7,913 nt of DNA from Clostridia bacterium (GTDB lineage: Bacteria > Bacillota_A > Clostridia > Oscillospirales > CAG-272): the NCBI GenBank assembly GCA_017407725.1, contig JAFQWB010000050.1, positions 1 to 7,913 of the forward strand, given 5' to 3'. The translations under genes were made by a program, and so were the position numbers. A model generated the notes under the pieces. That model worked only from the letters and a program-made list of their open reading frames with translations, was not told the DNA's origin and made no database searches. Of this stretch, positions 1-6,304 are shown in pieces; the stretch's first letter is position 1, and each line of letters begins with the position of its first letter.

Positions 1-118
1 CATCTAAATGTGAACAAGGTATAAACTGTAAGGTAACATATAAGGATTTTTAAGCCTTTTTTTAAACTTTTTCTCTTTCAGTATATGCAAAAGCCTTCCG
101 AAAGATTAGAGATAATTT

Positions 119-1240
119 TTATTTGTCACTATCTCTGAAATAAGCGGCGGCAAGATCGACCACAAGACCGTAGCTTTTTATGCCTGCGCTCTGACCCTGC
201 ATTTGCTGAAAAGCATCGTTTACAGAGCTTGAAACGTTCGAGATCGTACTGTCCTTATATGTGTCCATGAAGTCATTATATGCAAGTGCCTCGTATATAT
301 ATTTCTCGTTTACCGTGTCAAGCATATCAAAATATACATTCTTGTCGGCAGAATAAAGAGCAGATGCAGCATATTCGAATACCTGAGTGTATCCGCTGTA
401 TTTTATATACGCATCGTCCGAGGCGATGCAGACAAGGAATGCAACGAAGTTTGCCTCATCCTCTCTTGCAATACCTCTCTGATGTGCCATTTCGTGAGCA
501 ACGGTAAAAGGAAGGATGTAGTCGGGATAGTTGACGTTGACGTTCGCTTCACCCGTGAAGAAGGAATATACTCCTGAAATGTGCGTGTAGGTCATCGGCT
601 TTGACAGCATGATGCGCTTTGTGTAGGACGGAAACGACGATATAAAGGAATATTCTGCGCTTACCTTGTCATAAGCGGAGTCAAGCTTTTTGCAAAGCTC
701 TCTGTATGAATAGGGAAGAGAGGAAGAGCTGCCCTTTTCGATCTCGATTTCGCTTGCAACAGAGTTGATGCCCTCTGCAAGGGTGTAGCAGGTGCTTTCA
801 AGCTCTGCGGTGCTTATCGGTCTTCTCTCAAGACCCATTTTCTCATCAAGACCCTTGGTGTGATAGGAAGTACCAAGTGTAAATACGAAAAGAATATAGA
901 CCGAAAGAAGCACCGAAATAAGAGCGATTAAAATTGATTTGAGACTTTTTTGATCATTTCGTCTTGCAAATACAAAAAGAAGGATGCAGATGAAAATAAA
1001 TATTGCAGGAAGAAGAATGATCATTGTCTCTGCAATAGAAAAAGGAATTACAGATGTGATAAGTGCAAGAATCGCCCTGAGGGCGGCGGCAGGATATGAA
1101 TTTATAAAATCGGCAAATGGAGTTATGAGAAAGGATAAAAGATGCACGGAAAGTGATAAAAGCGCGGCAAGGCAAATAATAATAAAATAAAGGGGCAGAG
1201 CCGAGCGTAATTTTTTGTACAGAAGTTTTGCTTTGGTCAT
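119..1240 (-). CDS. DUF3810-family membrane protein with HExxH metallopeptidase motif
   Basis: A 373-residue protein recognised as DUF3810, a family of unknown function. The N-terminal third is hydrophobic, with likely membrane segments at about residues 16-38, 69-92 and 101-122 and possibly a weaker one near 52-68. The rest is a soluble domain. Residues 249-253 read HEMAH, followed by QRG and an acidic EDEAN stretch at 260-264. This fits a zinc metallopeptidase site in which the two histidines bind zinc, E250 is the catalytic base and E260 or E262 could be the third ligand. Peptidase activity is inferred, and the substrate is unknown. The start is supported by AAAGGA at 1248-1253, seven bases upstream of ATG. 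The gene is divergent from the SLH protein gene with 52 bp between, which suggests a shared envelope role but does not prove one. No intrinsic terminator is visible downstream in 1-118. Confidence 0.85.
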   Translation of the reverse strand: MTKAKLLYKKLRSALPLYFIIICLAALLSLSVHLLSFLITPFADFINSYPAAALRAILALITSVIPFSIAETMIILLPAIFIFICILLFVFARRNDQKSLKSILIALISVLLSVYILFVFTLGTSYHTKGLDEKMGLERRPISTAELESTCYTLAEGINSVASEIEIEKGSSSSLPYSYRELCKKLDSAYDKVSAEYSFISSFPSYTKRIMLSKPMTYTHISGVYSFFTGEANVNVNYPDYILPFTVAHEMAHQRGIAREDEANFVAFLVCIASDDAYIKYSGYTQVFEYAASALYSADKNVYFDMLDTVNEKYIYEALAYNDFMDTYKDSTISNVSSSVNDAFQQMQGQSAGIKSYGLVVDLAAAYFRDSDK

Positions 1241-1292
1241 TGGTTTTTCCTTTCGGGGTAATTGCTAAAAAATAAAACAAAGGGGTTTTGGT

Positions 1293-2468
1293 ATGAAAAT
1301 AACAGCTTTTTTAATTGCCGCACTGCTAATTGTCGGCTTACTTGTCGCAAATGCTGTATCGGGGTCTGATTCTCCGATGCTTGAGGTTGCATCATCGGAG
1401 ATAAAAACGGTAAAGAGCGTTACCGCATCGGATAAAGTAAGCTTTGAGGCGTCGGATTTTGATGATACGGCAGGGATACGCTTAAAGAGTATAACCGTAC
1501 TTTCGCTTCCCGAAAATGGCAGACTTATGCTCGGAAACAGCGAGGTGATGAGGGGACAGATCATAGCGCGTTCATCACTTGAATATCTTAGCTATGTCTT
1601 TGAGGGCGAGAGCTGTGAGGCTGATTTTGAGTACGGATATATGAGCTCGGGTAACGGGTATACCGCAATTTGCAAGATGTACAGGCTTGATGAATTCAAT
1701 CTTCCGCCCGTCTTTGACACCGAAAGCTTTTCAGAGTACGGAATTGCAGTTTCAGGTAAGGATTATTATCTGCGCACAGATGTTCGTGATCCCGAATCCG
1801 ATCCCGTAAGTCTGTCTGTTGTCTCTTATCCCGAAAACGGGGTTCTTGCGCTTGTGTCCGAAAGCGGAGATATCAGATACAGAGCTGGGGACGGATATGA
1901 GGGAAGCGACAGCTTTACCCTTGTCGCAAGGGATCTTTACGGAAACGAGTCGGGTGAATTCACGGTATATCTGTCTGTGGTAAGATGCACCTCTGAGCCA
2001 TACTGCGATCTTGAGGGGAGCAGAGCCGAGTCCGCTGCTGAGCTTCTTCGCGAAAGAGCGGTTCTGAGCGGATACTCTGTAGGGTCAAGTGCATATTTTG
2101 AGCCCTTGTCGCTTATAACGAAAGAAGAATTTGTCGCCGCGGCTCTTTCTGCCGCAGGAATAACCGATCTTGACAGTAAAAAAGCCACGGCGTTTGCTGA
2201 TGAAAATAAGATTGACGAAAATCTGCTTTCAGCCGTCTCTTATGCATTTGATAAGGGCTGGCTTGACAGCGAGGTTACCGGAGCGGTGAATTACTTTGAG
2301 CCAAAGAAGGGAATAAGCTACGAAAGTGCGCTCGCGTTCGTCTTTGAAATGATAGGCGTAAGACCTTGCATTCCGCTTGATCTTGACGGTGAGGATCTTT
2401 TAACGGGTGAGGCGGCGGCAATGCTGCTTGAGAGGGTTATCGCCTTTACCCTTTTTGAAACCAGATAG
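1293..2468 (+). CDS. Secreted protein with two cadherin/Ig-like repeats and degenerate SLH repeats
   Basis: A 391-residue exported protein. Residues 1-23 form a signal peptide: a Lys, a long hydrophobic core and a plausible signal peptidase I site after the ANA at 19-22. There is no lipobox. Two beta-rich repeats follow, at about 37-130 and 140-231. Each carries the same PENG turn (residues 73-76 and 180-183), and the second has the DPESDPV and YEGSDSFTL features of tandem cadherin-like/Big_9 domains. The C-terminus resembles S-layer homology repeats at about 234-290 and 298-356, plus only the second half of a third at 362-391. The TRAE-like position reads TKEE in repeat 1 but SYES and TGEA in the other two, so cell-wall polymer binding may be weak. 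The start has AAAGGGG at 1279-1285, seven bases upstream. The 3' end overlaps the convergent hydrolase gene by 23 bp. The role is unknown; surface attachment or adhesion is inferred. Confidence 0.8.
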   Translation: MKITAFLIAALLIVGLLVANAVSGSDSPMLEVASSEIKTVKSVTASDKVSFEASDFDDTAGIRLKSITVLSLPENGRLMLGNSEVMRGQIIARSSLEYLSYVFEGESCEADFEYGYMSSGNGYTAICKMYRLDEFNLPPVFDTESFSEYGIAVSGKDYYLRTDVRDPESDPVSLSVVSYPENGVLALVSESGDIRYRAGDGYEGSDSFTLVARDLYGNESGEFTVYLSVVRCTSEPYCDLEGSRAESAAELLRERAVLSGYSVGSSAYFEPLSLITKEEFVAAALSAAGITDLDSKKATAFADENKIDENLLSAVSYAFDKGWLDSEVTGAVNYFEPKKGISYESALAFVFEMIGVRPCIPLDLDGEDLLTGEAAAMLLERVIAFTLFETR

Positions 2469-3216
2469 AGAGAACCTTTTCTATCTGAGTATCCCAGTAT
2501 TCCCACGCGTGAATTCCGCTTGACTCAGAGTAGATATGATCGTATGAGCATTCGCTCAGAAGCTTTGAAAAGCGTCTGTTATCCTCAATGAGGTGATCCT
2601 CGGTTCCGCACCACAGGTAGATAGATGGTCTTTCGGAAAGCGATGATACCTTCTTTCCAAGATAGTATACGTCGTGCATTGACTCGGGTATACTCTCGGG
2701 ATCGCCGAAAATGTTCTGGAAGGAAGAAAAATGTCTTGTCTTTGCATATGTGTAAACGTCAAGAGCACCCGAGAAGGCGGCGATAGCGCAGAACTTGTCG
2801 GGATTGTTGAGTCCTATCTTGAGTGCGCCGTAGCCACCCATAGAAAGACCTGCTATGTAGTTATCCTCTCGCTTGTCGCTCATGCCCTTGAACATAGAGC
2901 GGCAGAATTCGGGAAGCTCCTTTGAAATATATGTGTAGTAGGCGTCACCGTTTACCATATCGGTGTACCAGCTTTTTGCTCCGCACGGCATAACTACCGC
3001 AAGACCGTAGCGTGCGGCGTATCTTTCAATAGATGTTCTTCTTTGCCAGATAGTCTGGTCGTCCGAAAGTCCGTGAAGAAGATAAAGGGTCTTGTAGGTG
3101 GCAGATGCCTCCGATTCCATTCCTATAAGCTTCTTGCGGCTTTCGGGAATTATGATGTCAACCGAGGTGCACATTCCGAGAGAGTCGGAGAAAAACTGAG
3201 TGTGTAAGAGTGCCAT
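2446..3216 (-). CDS. Esterase-family alpha/beta hydrolase (PF00756-like)
   Basis: A 256-residue serine esterase of the esterase-D/antigen-85 superfamily, similar in size and motifs to small tributyrin or acetyl esterases of Firmicutes. HGLSDD at 48-53 is the oxyanion-hole region. GLSMGGYGALK starts at residue 123 and gives the nucleophile S125. GTED at 204-207 supplies the likely acid D207, and SGIHAWEYW supplies H236, so the catalytic triad looks complete. There is no signal peptide or membrane segment, so it should be cytoplasmic. The start is supported by AAAGGAT (plus-strand 3224-3230), seven bases upstream of ATG. It has its own promoter and is divergent from argS. The exact substrate (short acyl esters, acetylated or feruloylated sugars, S-formylglutathione) cannot be told from the sequence; the last is unlikely without an adjacent formaldehyde dehydrogenase gene. 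Confidence 0.88.
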   Translation of the reverse strand: MALLHTQFFSDSLGMCTSVDIIIPESRKKLIGMESEASATYKTLYLLHGLSDDQTIWQRRTSIERYAARYGLAVVMPCGAKSWYTDMVNGDAYYTYISKELPEFCRSMFKGMSDKREDNYIAGLSMGGYGALKIGLNNPDKFCAIAAFSGALDVYTYAKTRHFSSFQNIFGDPESIPESMHDVYYLGKKVSSLSERPSIYLWCGTEDHLIEDNRRFSKLLSECSYDHIYSESSGIHAWEYWDTQIEKVLSIWFQKG

Positions 3217-3266
3217 GGCGTTTATCCTTTCTTTGTGTAAGATGAATCTTGGTTTTATATACTATG

Positions 3267-3295
3267 ATATTAACATATATTTTTTCTTAAATCAA
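3267..3295 (-). promoter_or_regulatory. Sigma-A-type promoter for the esterase gene
   Basis: Read on the minus strand, TTGATT (3290-3295) and TAATAT (3267-3272) are separated by 17 bp. This would start transcription near 3260, about 44 bases before the esterase ATG. Both boxes match four or five of six consensus positions. The surroundings are AT-rich, so chance matches are possible. Confidence 0.55.
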
Positions 3296-3340
3296 TAGGT
3301 AATTTGAGGAAGTTATATGCAAAATCCAAATAAAGGCGAC

Positions 3341-3376
3341 AAAAGAGCACATTTTTTGTGCTCTTTTTTTCTTTTC
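3341..3376 (+). terminator. Intrinsic terminator upstream of the argS promoter
   Basis: AAAAGAGCACA (3341-3351) pairs perfectly with TGTGCTCTTTT (3357-3367) around a T5 loop. A T-rich tail, TTT then CTTTT, follows on the plus strand. The plus-strand tail is the better one; on the minus strand the run of T after the stem is only four bases. It sits between two divergent promoters, so no adjacent plus-strand gene obviously needs it. It may stop read-through from the left, including antisense transcription across the esterase gene. Confidence 0.8.
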
Positions 3377-3381
3377 GGGTA

Positions 3382-3410
3382 TTGAAAAAGGGGTGGCAAT
3401 GTGATAAAAT
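3382..3410 (+). promoter_or_regulatory. Extended -10 promoter for argS-yebC
   Basis: TTGAAA (3382-3387) and TAAAAT (3405-3410) are spaced by 17 bp, with TGA directly before the -10 box (an extended -10). The predicted start point is about 3417, giving a leader of only about 27 bases before the argS ATG. This leaves no room for a T-box riboswitch downstream of this promoter. Confidence 0.75.
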
Positions 3411-3427
3411 ATATTGAATTACGTTAA

Positions 3428-3436
3428 AAGGATAGG
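3428..3436 (+). promoter_or_regulatory. Ribosome binding site that fixes the argS start
   Basis: AAGGATAGG lies seven bases before ATG 3444. The alternative in-frame TTG at 3414 has no Shine-Dalgarno sequence and falls at or before the predicted transcription start, so ATG 3444 is preferred. Confidence 0.75.
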
Positions 3437-3443
3437 TCTCTTT

Positions 3444-5144
3444 ATGCAGAAACTTAAAAAGATAGTTGCCGATGAGATAGAAAAGATAACTCTCGGTGCT
3501 GTAAAGAGCGACGAAATCGTGTCCTCGCTCGCATATCCGCCCGATGACAGTATGGGCGACCTTGCGCTTCCTTGCTTTAAGTTTGCAAAGGTAATGAGAA
3601 AATCTCCCGTTATGATAGCGGATTCTCTCGCAAAGGAAATAAATCTTGACTGTATTGAAAAGGTTGAGGCAGTAAACGGATACCTTAACTTCTTCATATC
3701 TAAAAAATACTGGATCGGATCTCTTATACCCGAGATACTTTCAAAGGGTGAGGAGTTCGGTAAAAACGATGAGGGCAAGGGAAAGAGAGCGGTATTCGAC
3801 TATTCCTCTCCCAACCTTTGTAAGCCCTTCCACGTAGGACATCTCCGTTCTACCATAATCGGTCACTCGCTCAAGAAGATATATGAGTTCTGCGGATGGG
3901 ACTGCGTTGGTATCAACCATCTTGGCGACTGGGGAACTCAGTTCGGAAAGCAGATTGCCGCATACTGCATGTGGGGTAATCGCGAGGACGTTGAGAGAGA
4001 TGGAGTAGATGCTCTTACAAAGCTTTACGTAAGATATAACAATGAGGCGGCTGAAAATCCTGCGCTTGTTGATCTTGCAAGAGAGGAATCTCATAAGCTT
4101 GAAATGGGTGATCCCGAAAATACAGAGCTCTGGAAATGGTTTGTAAGCGTATCTCTTGCAGAGTGTGAGAAGACCTATAAGCAGCTCGGAGTAACTTTTG
4201 ATTCTTATGCAGGTGAGGCGTTCTATACCGATAAGATGGATGCAGAGGTTCAGAAGATGAGAGATGCAGATATTCTTAAGCTCGACGACGGTGCTACTAT
4301 CGTTGATCTTTCCGAATACAAGATGCCTCCATGCCTTATTTTAAGATCGGACGGATCGACTCTTTATCCCACAAGAGATATTGCGGCGGCAGTATACAGA
4401 AAAAACACATATAACTTTGATAAATGTCTTTACGTTACTGCTTATCAGCAGTGTCTGCACTTTGCTCAGTGGTTCAAGGTAATTGAGCTTATGGGCTACG
4501 ATTTTGCAGACGGACTTGTTCACGTTCCTTACGGAATGGTAAGCTGTGGCGGAGCAAAGCTTGCAACAAGAACGGGTAACGTTGTTCTTATAAAGGATCT
4601 TACCACGGCGGCGGTTGCCAAGGTTACAGAGGTAATGAAGGAAAAGAACCCCGATCTTGCAGATCTTGATGAAACCGCACAGGCAGTAGGTGTGGGAGCT
4701 ATCGTATTCTACTTCCTTCTCGGAGGCAGAATAAAGGATATCGACTTCAATATGGACGATGCGCTTTCCTTTGAGGGAAATACCGGTCCTTATGCACAGT
4801 ATTCTTATGCAAGATGCTGCTCAATACTTGAAAAGCTTGGCAGCTATGCAGAAAACACCGCAGAGATGGAGCTTACCGAAAAGGACGAGGAGGTCCTTTC
4901 AAGAACTCTCGCCAAGTTCTCTGAGAGCGTATCTCTTGCGGCAAGCGAAAACGAGCCCTCTGTAGTAACAAGATACATTCTTGATCTCTGCGCCGATTTC
5001 AACAGATTCTATCACAGCTGTCCCATACTCAGCGTATCTGATGAAAAGATAAAGGCGGCAAGAGTTGCACTTGTCAAGGCAACAAAGACAGTTCTCGGAT
5101 CTGCACTGCAGCTTATTTGCATGAAGACTCCGTCCAAAATATGA
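3444..5144 (+). CDS. argS: Arginyl-tRNA synthetase (class Ia)
   Basis: Cytoplasmic enzyme that charges tRNA-Arg with arginine using ATP. From ATG 3444 it is 566 residues, normal for bacterial ArgRS. The N-terminal Add-1 tRNA-recognition domain includes the PPDDSMGDLALP stretch around residues 32-43. The Rossmann catalytic core starts with FDYSSPNLCKPFHVGHLRS, where HVGH at 120-123 is the HIGH signature. The KMSK-loop equivalent is KLATRTGN at 372-379, corresponding to the KMSTRKGN form seen in many ArgRS proteins, so the Met, Ser and second Lys are replaced here. NTGPYAQYSYAR at about 446-457 leads into the C-terminal DALR anticodon-binding helical domain, which is complete to the stop. It has its own promoter, and yebC follows after 15 bp in the same direction, so the two are almost certainly co-transcribed. 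Confidence 0.97.
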   Translation: MQKLKKIVADEIEKITLGAVKSDEIVSSLAYPPDDSMGDLALPCFKFAKVMRKSPVMIADSLAKEINLDCIEKVEAVNGYLNFFISKKYWIGSLIPEILSKGEEFGKNDEGKGKRAVFDYSSPNLCKPFHVGHLRSTIIGHSLKKIYEFCGWDCVGINHLGDWGTQFGKQIAAYCMWGNREDVERDGVDALTKLYVRYNNEAAENPALVDLAREESHKLEMGDPENTELWKWFVSVSLAECEKTYKQLGVTFDSYAGEAFYTDKMDAEVQKMRDADILKLDDGATIVDLSEYKMPPCLILRSDGSTLYPTRDIAAAVYRKNTYNFDKCLYVTAYQQCLHFAQWFKVIELMGYDFADGLVHVPYGMVSCGGAKLATRTGNVVLIKDLTTAAVAKVTEVMKEKNPDLADLDETAQAVGVGAIVFYFLLGGRIKDIDFNMDDALSFEGNTGPYAQYSYARCCSILEKLGSYAENTAEMELTEKDEEVLSRTLAKFSESVSLAASENEPSVVTRYILDLCADFNRFYHSCPILSVSDEKIKAARVALVKATKTVLGSALQLICMKTPSKI

Positions 5145-5159
5145 AAGAAGGTAATAAAG

Positions 5160-5888
5160 ATGTCAGGACACAGTAAGTGGAAAAACATACAGCACAAAAA
5201 GGAAAAGACAGACGCTCAGAGAGCAAGCGTATTTACAAAGATAGGTAAGGAAATGGCTATCGCCATCAAGGCGGCAGGTCCAGATCCCGTATCCAACACA
5301 AAGCTCCGCGACCTTATCGCAAAGGCAAAGAGCCTTAACGTGCCTAACGATAATATCGACAGAATTATCAAGAAGTTTTCAAGCAACGATGCTGCAAACT
5401 ATGAGGAGATCGTATACGAGGGATACGGACCGTCAGGCGTTGCTGTTATCGTAGTTGCCGCTACAGATAACAGAAACCGTACGGCAGGCGACGTAAGACA
5501 CTACTTTGATAAGTACGGCGGAAACCTCGGACAGAACGGATGCGTTTCCTATATGTTCACAGATGCGGGCACCATCATTATTGACGGCGAGAACGTTGCT
5601 GATGAGGATAAGCTTATGGAGGACGCACTTGAGGCAGGAGCTTCCGATATCATTGCCGATGACGGAATTTTCGAGATCAGAACAGAGCCCGATGATCTCA
5701 GCGCAGTAAAGGAAGCGCTTGAGGGAATGGGATATAAGATCGAGAGCGCAGAGCCCGACAAGATCCCCTCCACTTACGTTACACTTGAGAGCGAGGACGA
5801 CTTAAAGAAGATGAACCTTCTTCTTGAAAAGCTCGACGAGCACGACGACGTTCAGAACGTGTATCACAACTGGGAAAACGAAGAATAA
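5160..5888 (+). CDS. yebC: YebC/TACO1-family regulatory or translation factor
   Basis: A 242-residue protein, the usual length for the YebC/PmpR/TACO1 family. It begins with the diagnostic MSGHSKWKNIQHKK. The first helical domain spans about residues 5-78 and contains NDNIDRIIKK. The alpha/beta domains that follow carry YEGYGPSGVAVIV at 86-98, TDNRNRTAGDVRH at 102-114 and the C-terminal DVQNVYHN at 230-237. The family is often annotated as a transcriptional regulator. Mitochondrial TACO1 and more recent bacterial work point instead to a ribosome-linked role in translating proline-rich stretches. The start has AAGAAGG about eight bases upstream. Lying 15 bp after argS and sharing its promoter, it fits a translation function; it is followed by a strong hairpin. 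Confidence 0.96.
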   Translation: MSGHSKWKNIQHKKEKTDAQRASVFTKIGKEMAIAIKAAGPDPVSNTKLRDLIAKAKSLNVPNDNIDRIIKKFSSNDAANYEEIVYEGYGPSGVAVIVVAATDNRNRTAGDVRHYFDKYGGNLGQNGCVSYMFTDAGTIIIDGENVADEDKLMEDALEAGASDIIADDGIFEIRTEPDDLSAVKEALEGMGYKIESAEPDKIPSTYVTLESEDDLKKMNLLLEKLDEHDDVQNVYHNWENEE

Positions 5889-5986
5889 TATCGGGGATGT
5901 AAAAAAAGCCCTGACCGCAAAAAGAGAAAAAATACTATTTACGGTATTTTCAATTCACAAGTATATAAAATCGATATTTGTAAGGA

Positions 5987-6026
5987 AAGAAACTCTCGGC
6001 ATCCCTGCCGAGAGTTTCTTAATTTA
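5987..6026 (+). terminator. Hairpin terminator after yebC
   Basis: A perfect 14-bp stem, AAGAAACTCTCGGC (5987-6000) with GCCGAGAGTTTCTT (6007-6020), closes a six-base loop. The right arm ends in TTTCTT and is followed by AATTT, giving a mixed rather than pure U tract. It lies about 100 bases after the yebC stop. The symmetry of the arms means it could also act on minus-strand transcripts, although no minus-strand gene is nearby. Confidence 0.7.
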
Positions 6027-6035
6027 ATCTCTTTT

Positions 6036-6106
6036 TGCTGCGGACGAAATCCGCCTTCGACGTACGCCTGTACGTCTCACAGGCAGATGTTCGTCCACTC
6101 AGAGCA
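6036..6106. repeat. Long imperfect inverted-repeat element, possible dispersed intergenic repeat
   Basis: GGACGAA (6042-6048) pairs with TTCGTCC (6090-6096). The stem continues inward as ATCCGCC (6049-6055) against GGCAGAT (6082-6088), with one C/A mismatch and one bulged G. Inside lies a second perfect hairpin, GACGTAC-gcct-GTACGTC (6059-6076). An alternative, mutually exclusive pairing is GCCTGT (6066-6071) with ACAGGC (6079-6084). TGCT (6036-6039) and AGCA (6103-6106) could close the outer end. It is more GC-rich than its surroundings, has T tracts at both borders and encodes no plausible peptide. It resembles short palindromic repeats scattered between genes in Clostridia; copy number cannot be seen here. 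A structured RNA is the alternative. Confidence 0.5.
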
Positions 6107-6224
6107 TTTTTTCCTATCCCCTTGTTTTCGGGGAGTGATGCTTGTGTATATGATTTCATACAAAAAAGGTTATATTAACAGCAAAACTTTATAAGTATGC
6201 ACATATAATTTTTAACAAAACAAC

Positions 6225-6253
6225 TTGACAAATAAAGAGTATTGTGCTATAAT
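6225..6253 (+). promoter_or_regulatory. Perfect-consensus extended promoter for ylxM-ffh
   Basis: TTGACA (6225-6230) and TATAAT (6248-6253) are both exact consensus with 17 bp spacing, and TGC precedes the -10 box, giving an extended -10. Transcription should begin near 6260, leaving a leader of about 45 bases before ATG 6305. This is the strongest promoter visible in the window, as expected for an essential targeting operon that may need repression. Confidence 0.88.
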
Positions 6254-6254
6254 T

Positions 6255-6293
6255 GTAAAGCAGTTTTGCTTTACTGCAAGTAAAACACTTTAC
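6255..6293 (+). promoter_or_regulatory. Two tandem GTAAA/TTTAC dyads in the ylxM leader, candidate operator
   Basis: GTAAAGC (6255-6261) and GCTTTAC (6268-6274) form a perfect 7-bp inverted repeat around AGTTTT. A second dyad, GTAAA (6280-6284) with TTTAC (6289-6293), follows at once. The first dyad begins one base after the -10 box and straddles the expected start site, a classic place for a repressor. An RNA hairpin effect on translation is the alternative. Binding is inferred, not shown. Confidence 0.5.
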
Positions 6294-6299
6294 AGGTGA
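6294..6299 (+). promoter_or_regulatory. Ribosome binding site that fixes the ylxM start
   Basis: AGGTGA lies five bases before ATG 6305. The in-frame GTG at 6296 is part of this Shine-Dalgarno sequence and has no ribosome site of its own, so ATG 6305 is the better start. Confidence 0.8.
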
Positions 6300-6304
6300 T
6301 TAAA

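Larger units (their letters stand above)
5889..6295. other. 407-bp non-coding region between yebC and ylxM
   Basis: No supportable gene lies here. From left to right it contains an A-rich stretch with a weak 7-bp hairpin (AAAATAC 5929-5935 with GTATTTT 5944-5950), the yebC hairpin at 5987-6020, and a long structured element at about 6036-6106. A small TCCCC/GGGGA hairpin follows (6117-6121 with 6130-6134). Then comes an AT-rich stretch to about 6224 in which I see nothing further, and finally the ylxM promoter and its dyads. Confidence 0.8.

Noticed and set aside
41..66. AAGG...CCTT followed by a T7 run, a possible plus-strand terminator for a gene left of the window
   Set aside because: The stem is only four base pairs with a nine-base loop. 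An open frame from the window edge to a TAA at 51-53 exists, but it is too short to support as a gene end.
3317..3385. 22-codon open frame with a good GAGGAAG ribosome site (3306-3312) before ATG 3317
   Set aside because: It runs straight through the terminator stem and T tract, giving a Phe-rich tail, and no convincing plus-strand promoter lies upstream. Most likely chance.
3391..3404. GGGTGGCA-like string upstream of argS, resembling part of a T-box antiterminator sequence
   Set aside because: The match stops after GGTGGCA and lacks the ACCGCG part. The terminator lies upstream rather than downstream of it, and the stretch falls between the -35 and -10 boxes of the argS promoter.
3414..3443. 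TTG start giving a 576-residue ArgRS
   Set aside because: It has no ribosome binding site and overlaps the predicted transcription start; ATG 3444 has both a good site and normal family length.
6117..6134. TCCCC/GGGGA hairpin
   Set aside because: A five-base stem with an eight-base loop and no T tract; too small to call a terminator or a separate RNA.
6204..6209. A second TATAAT upstream of ylxM
   Set aside because: No -35 box at 16-18 bp upstream; the consensus promoter at 6225-6253 is far better.
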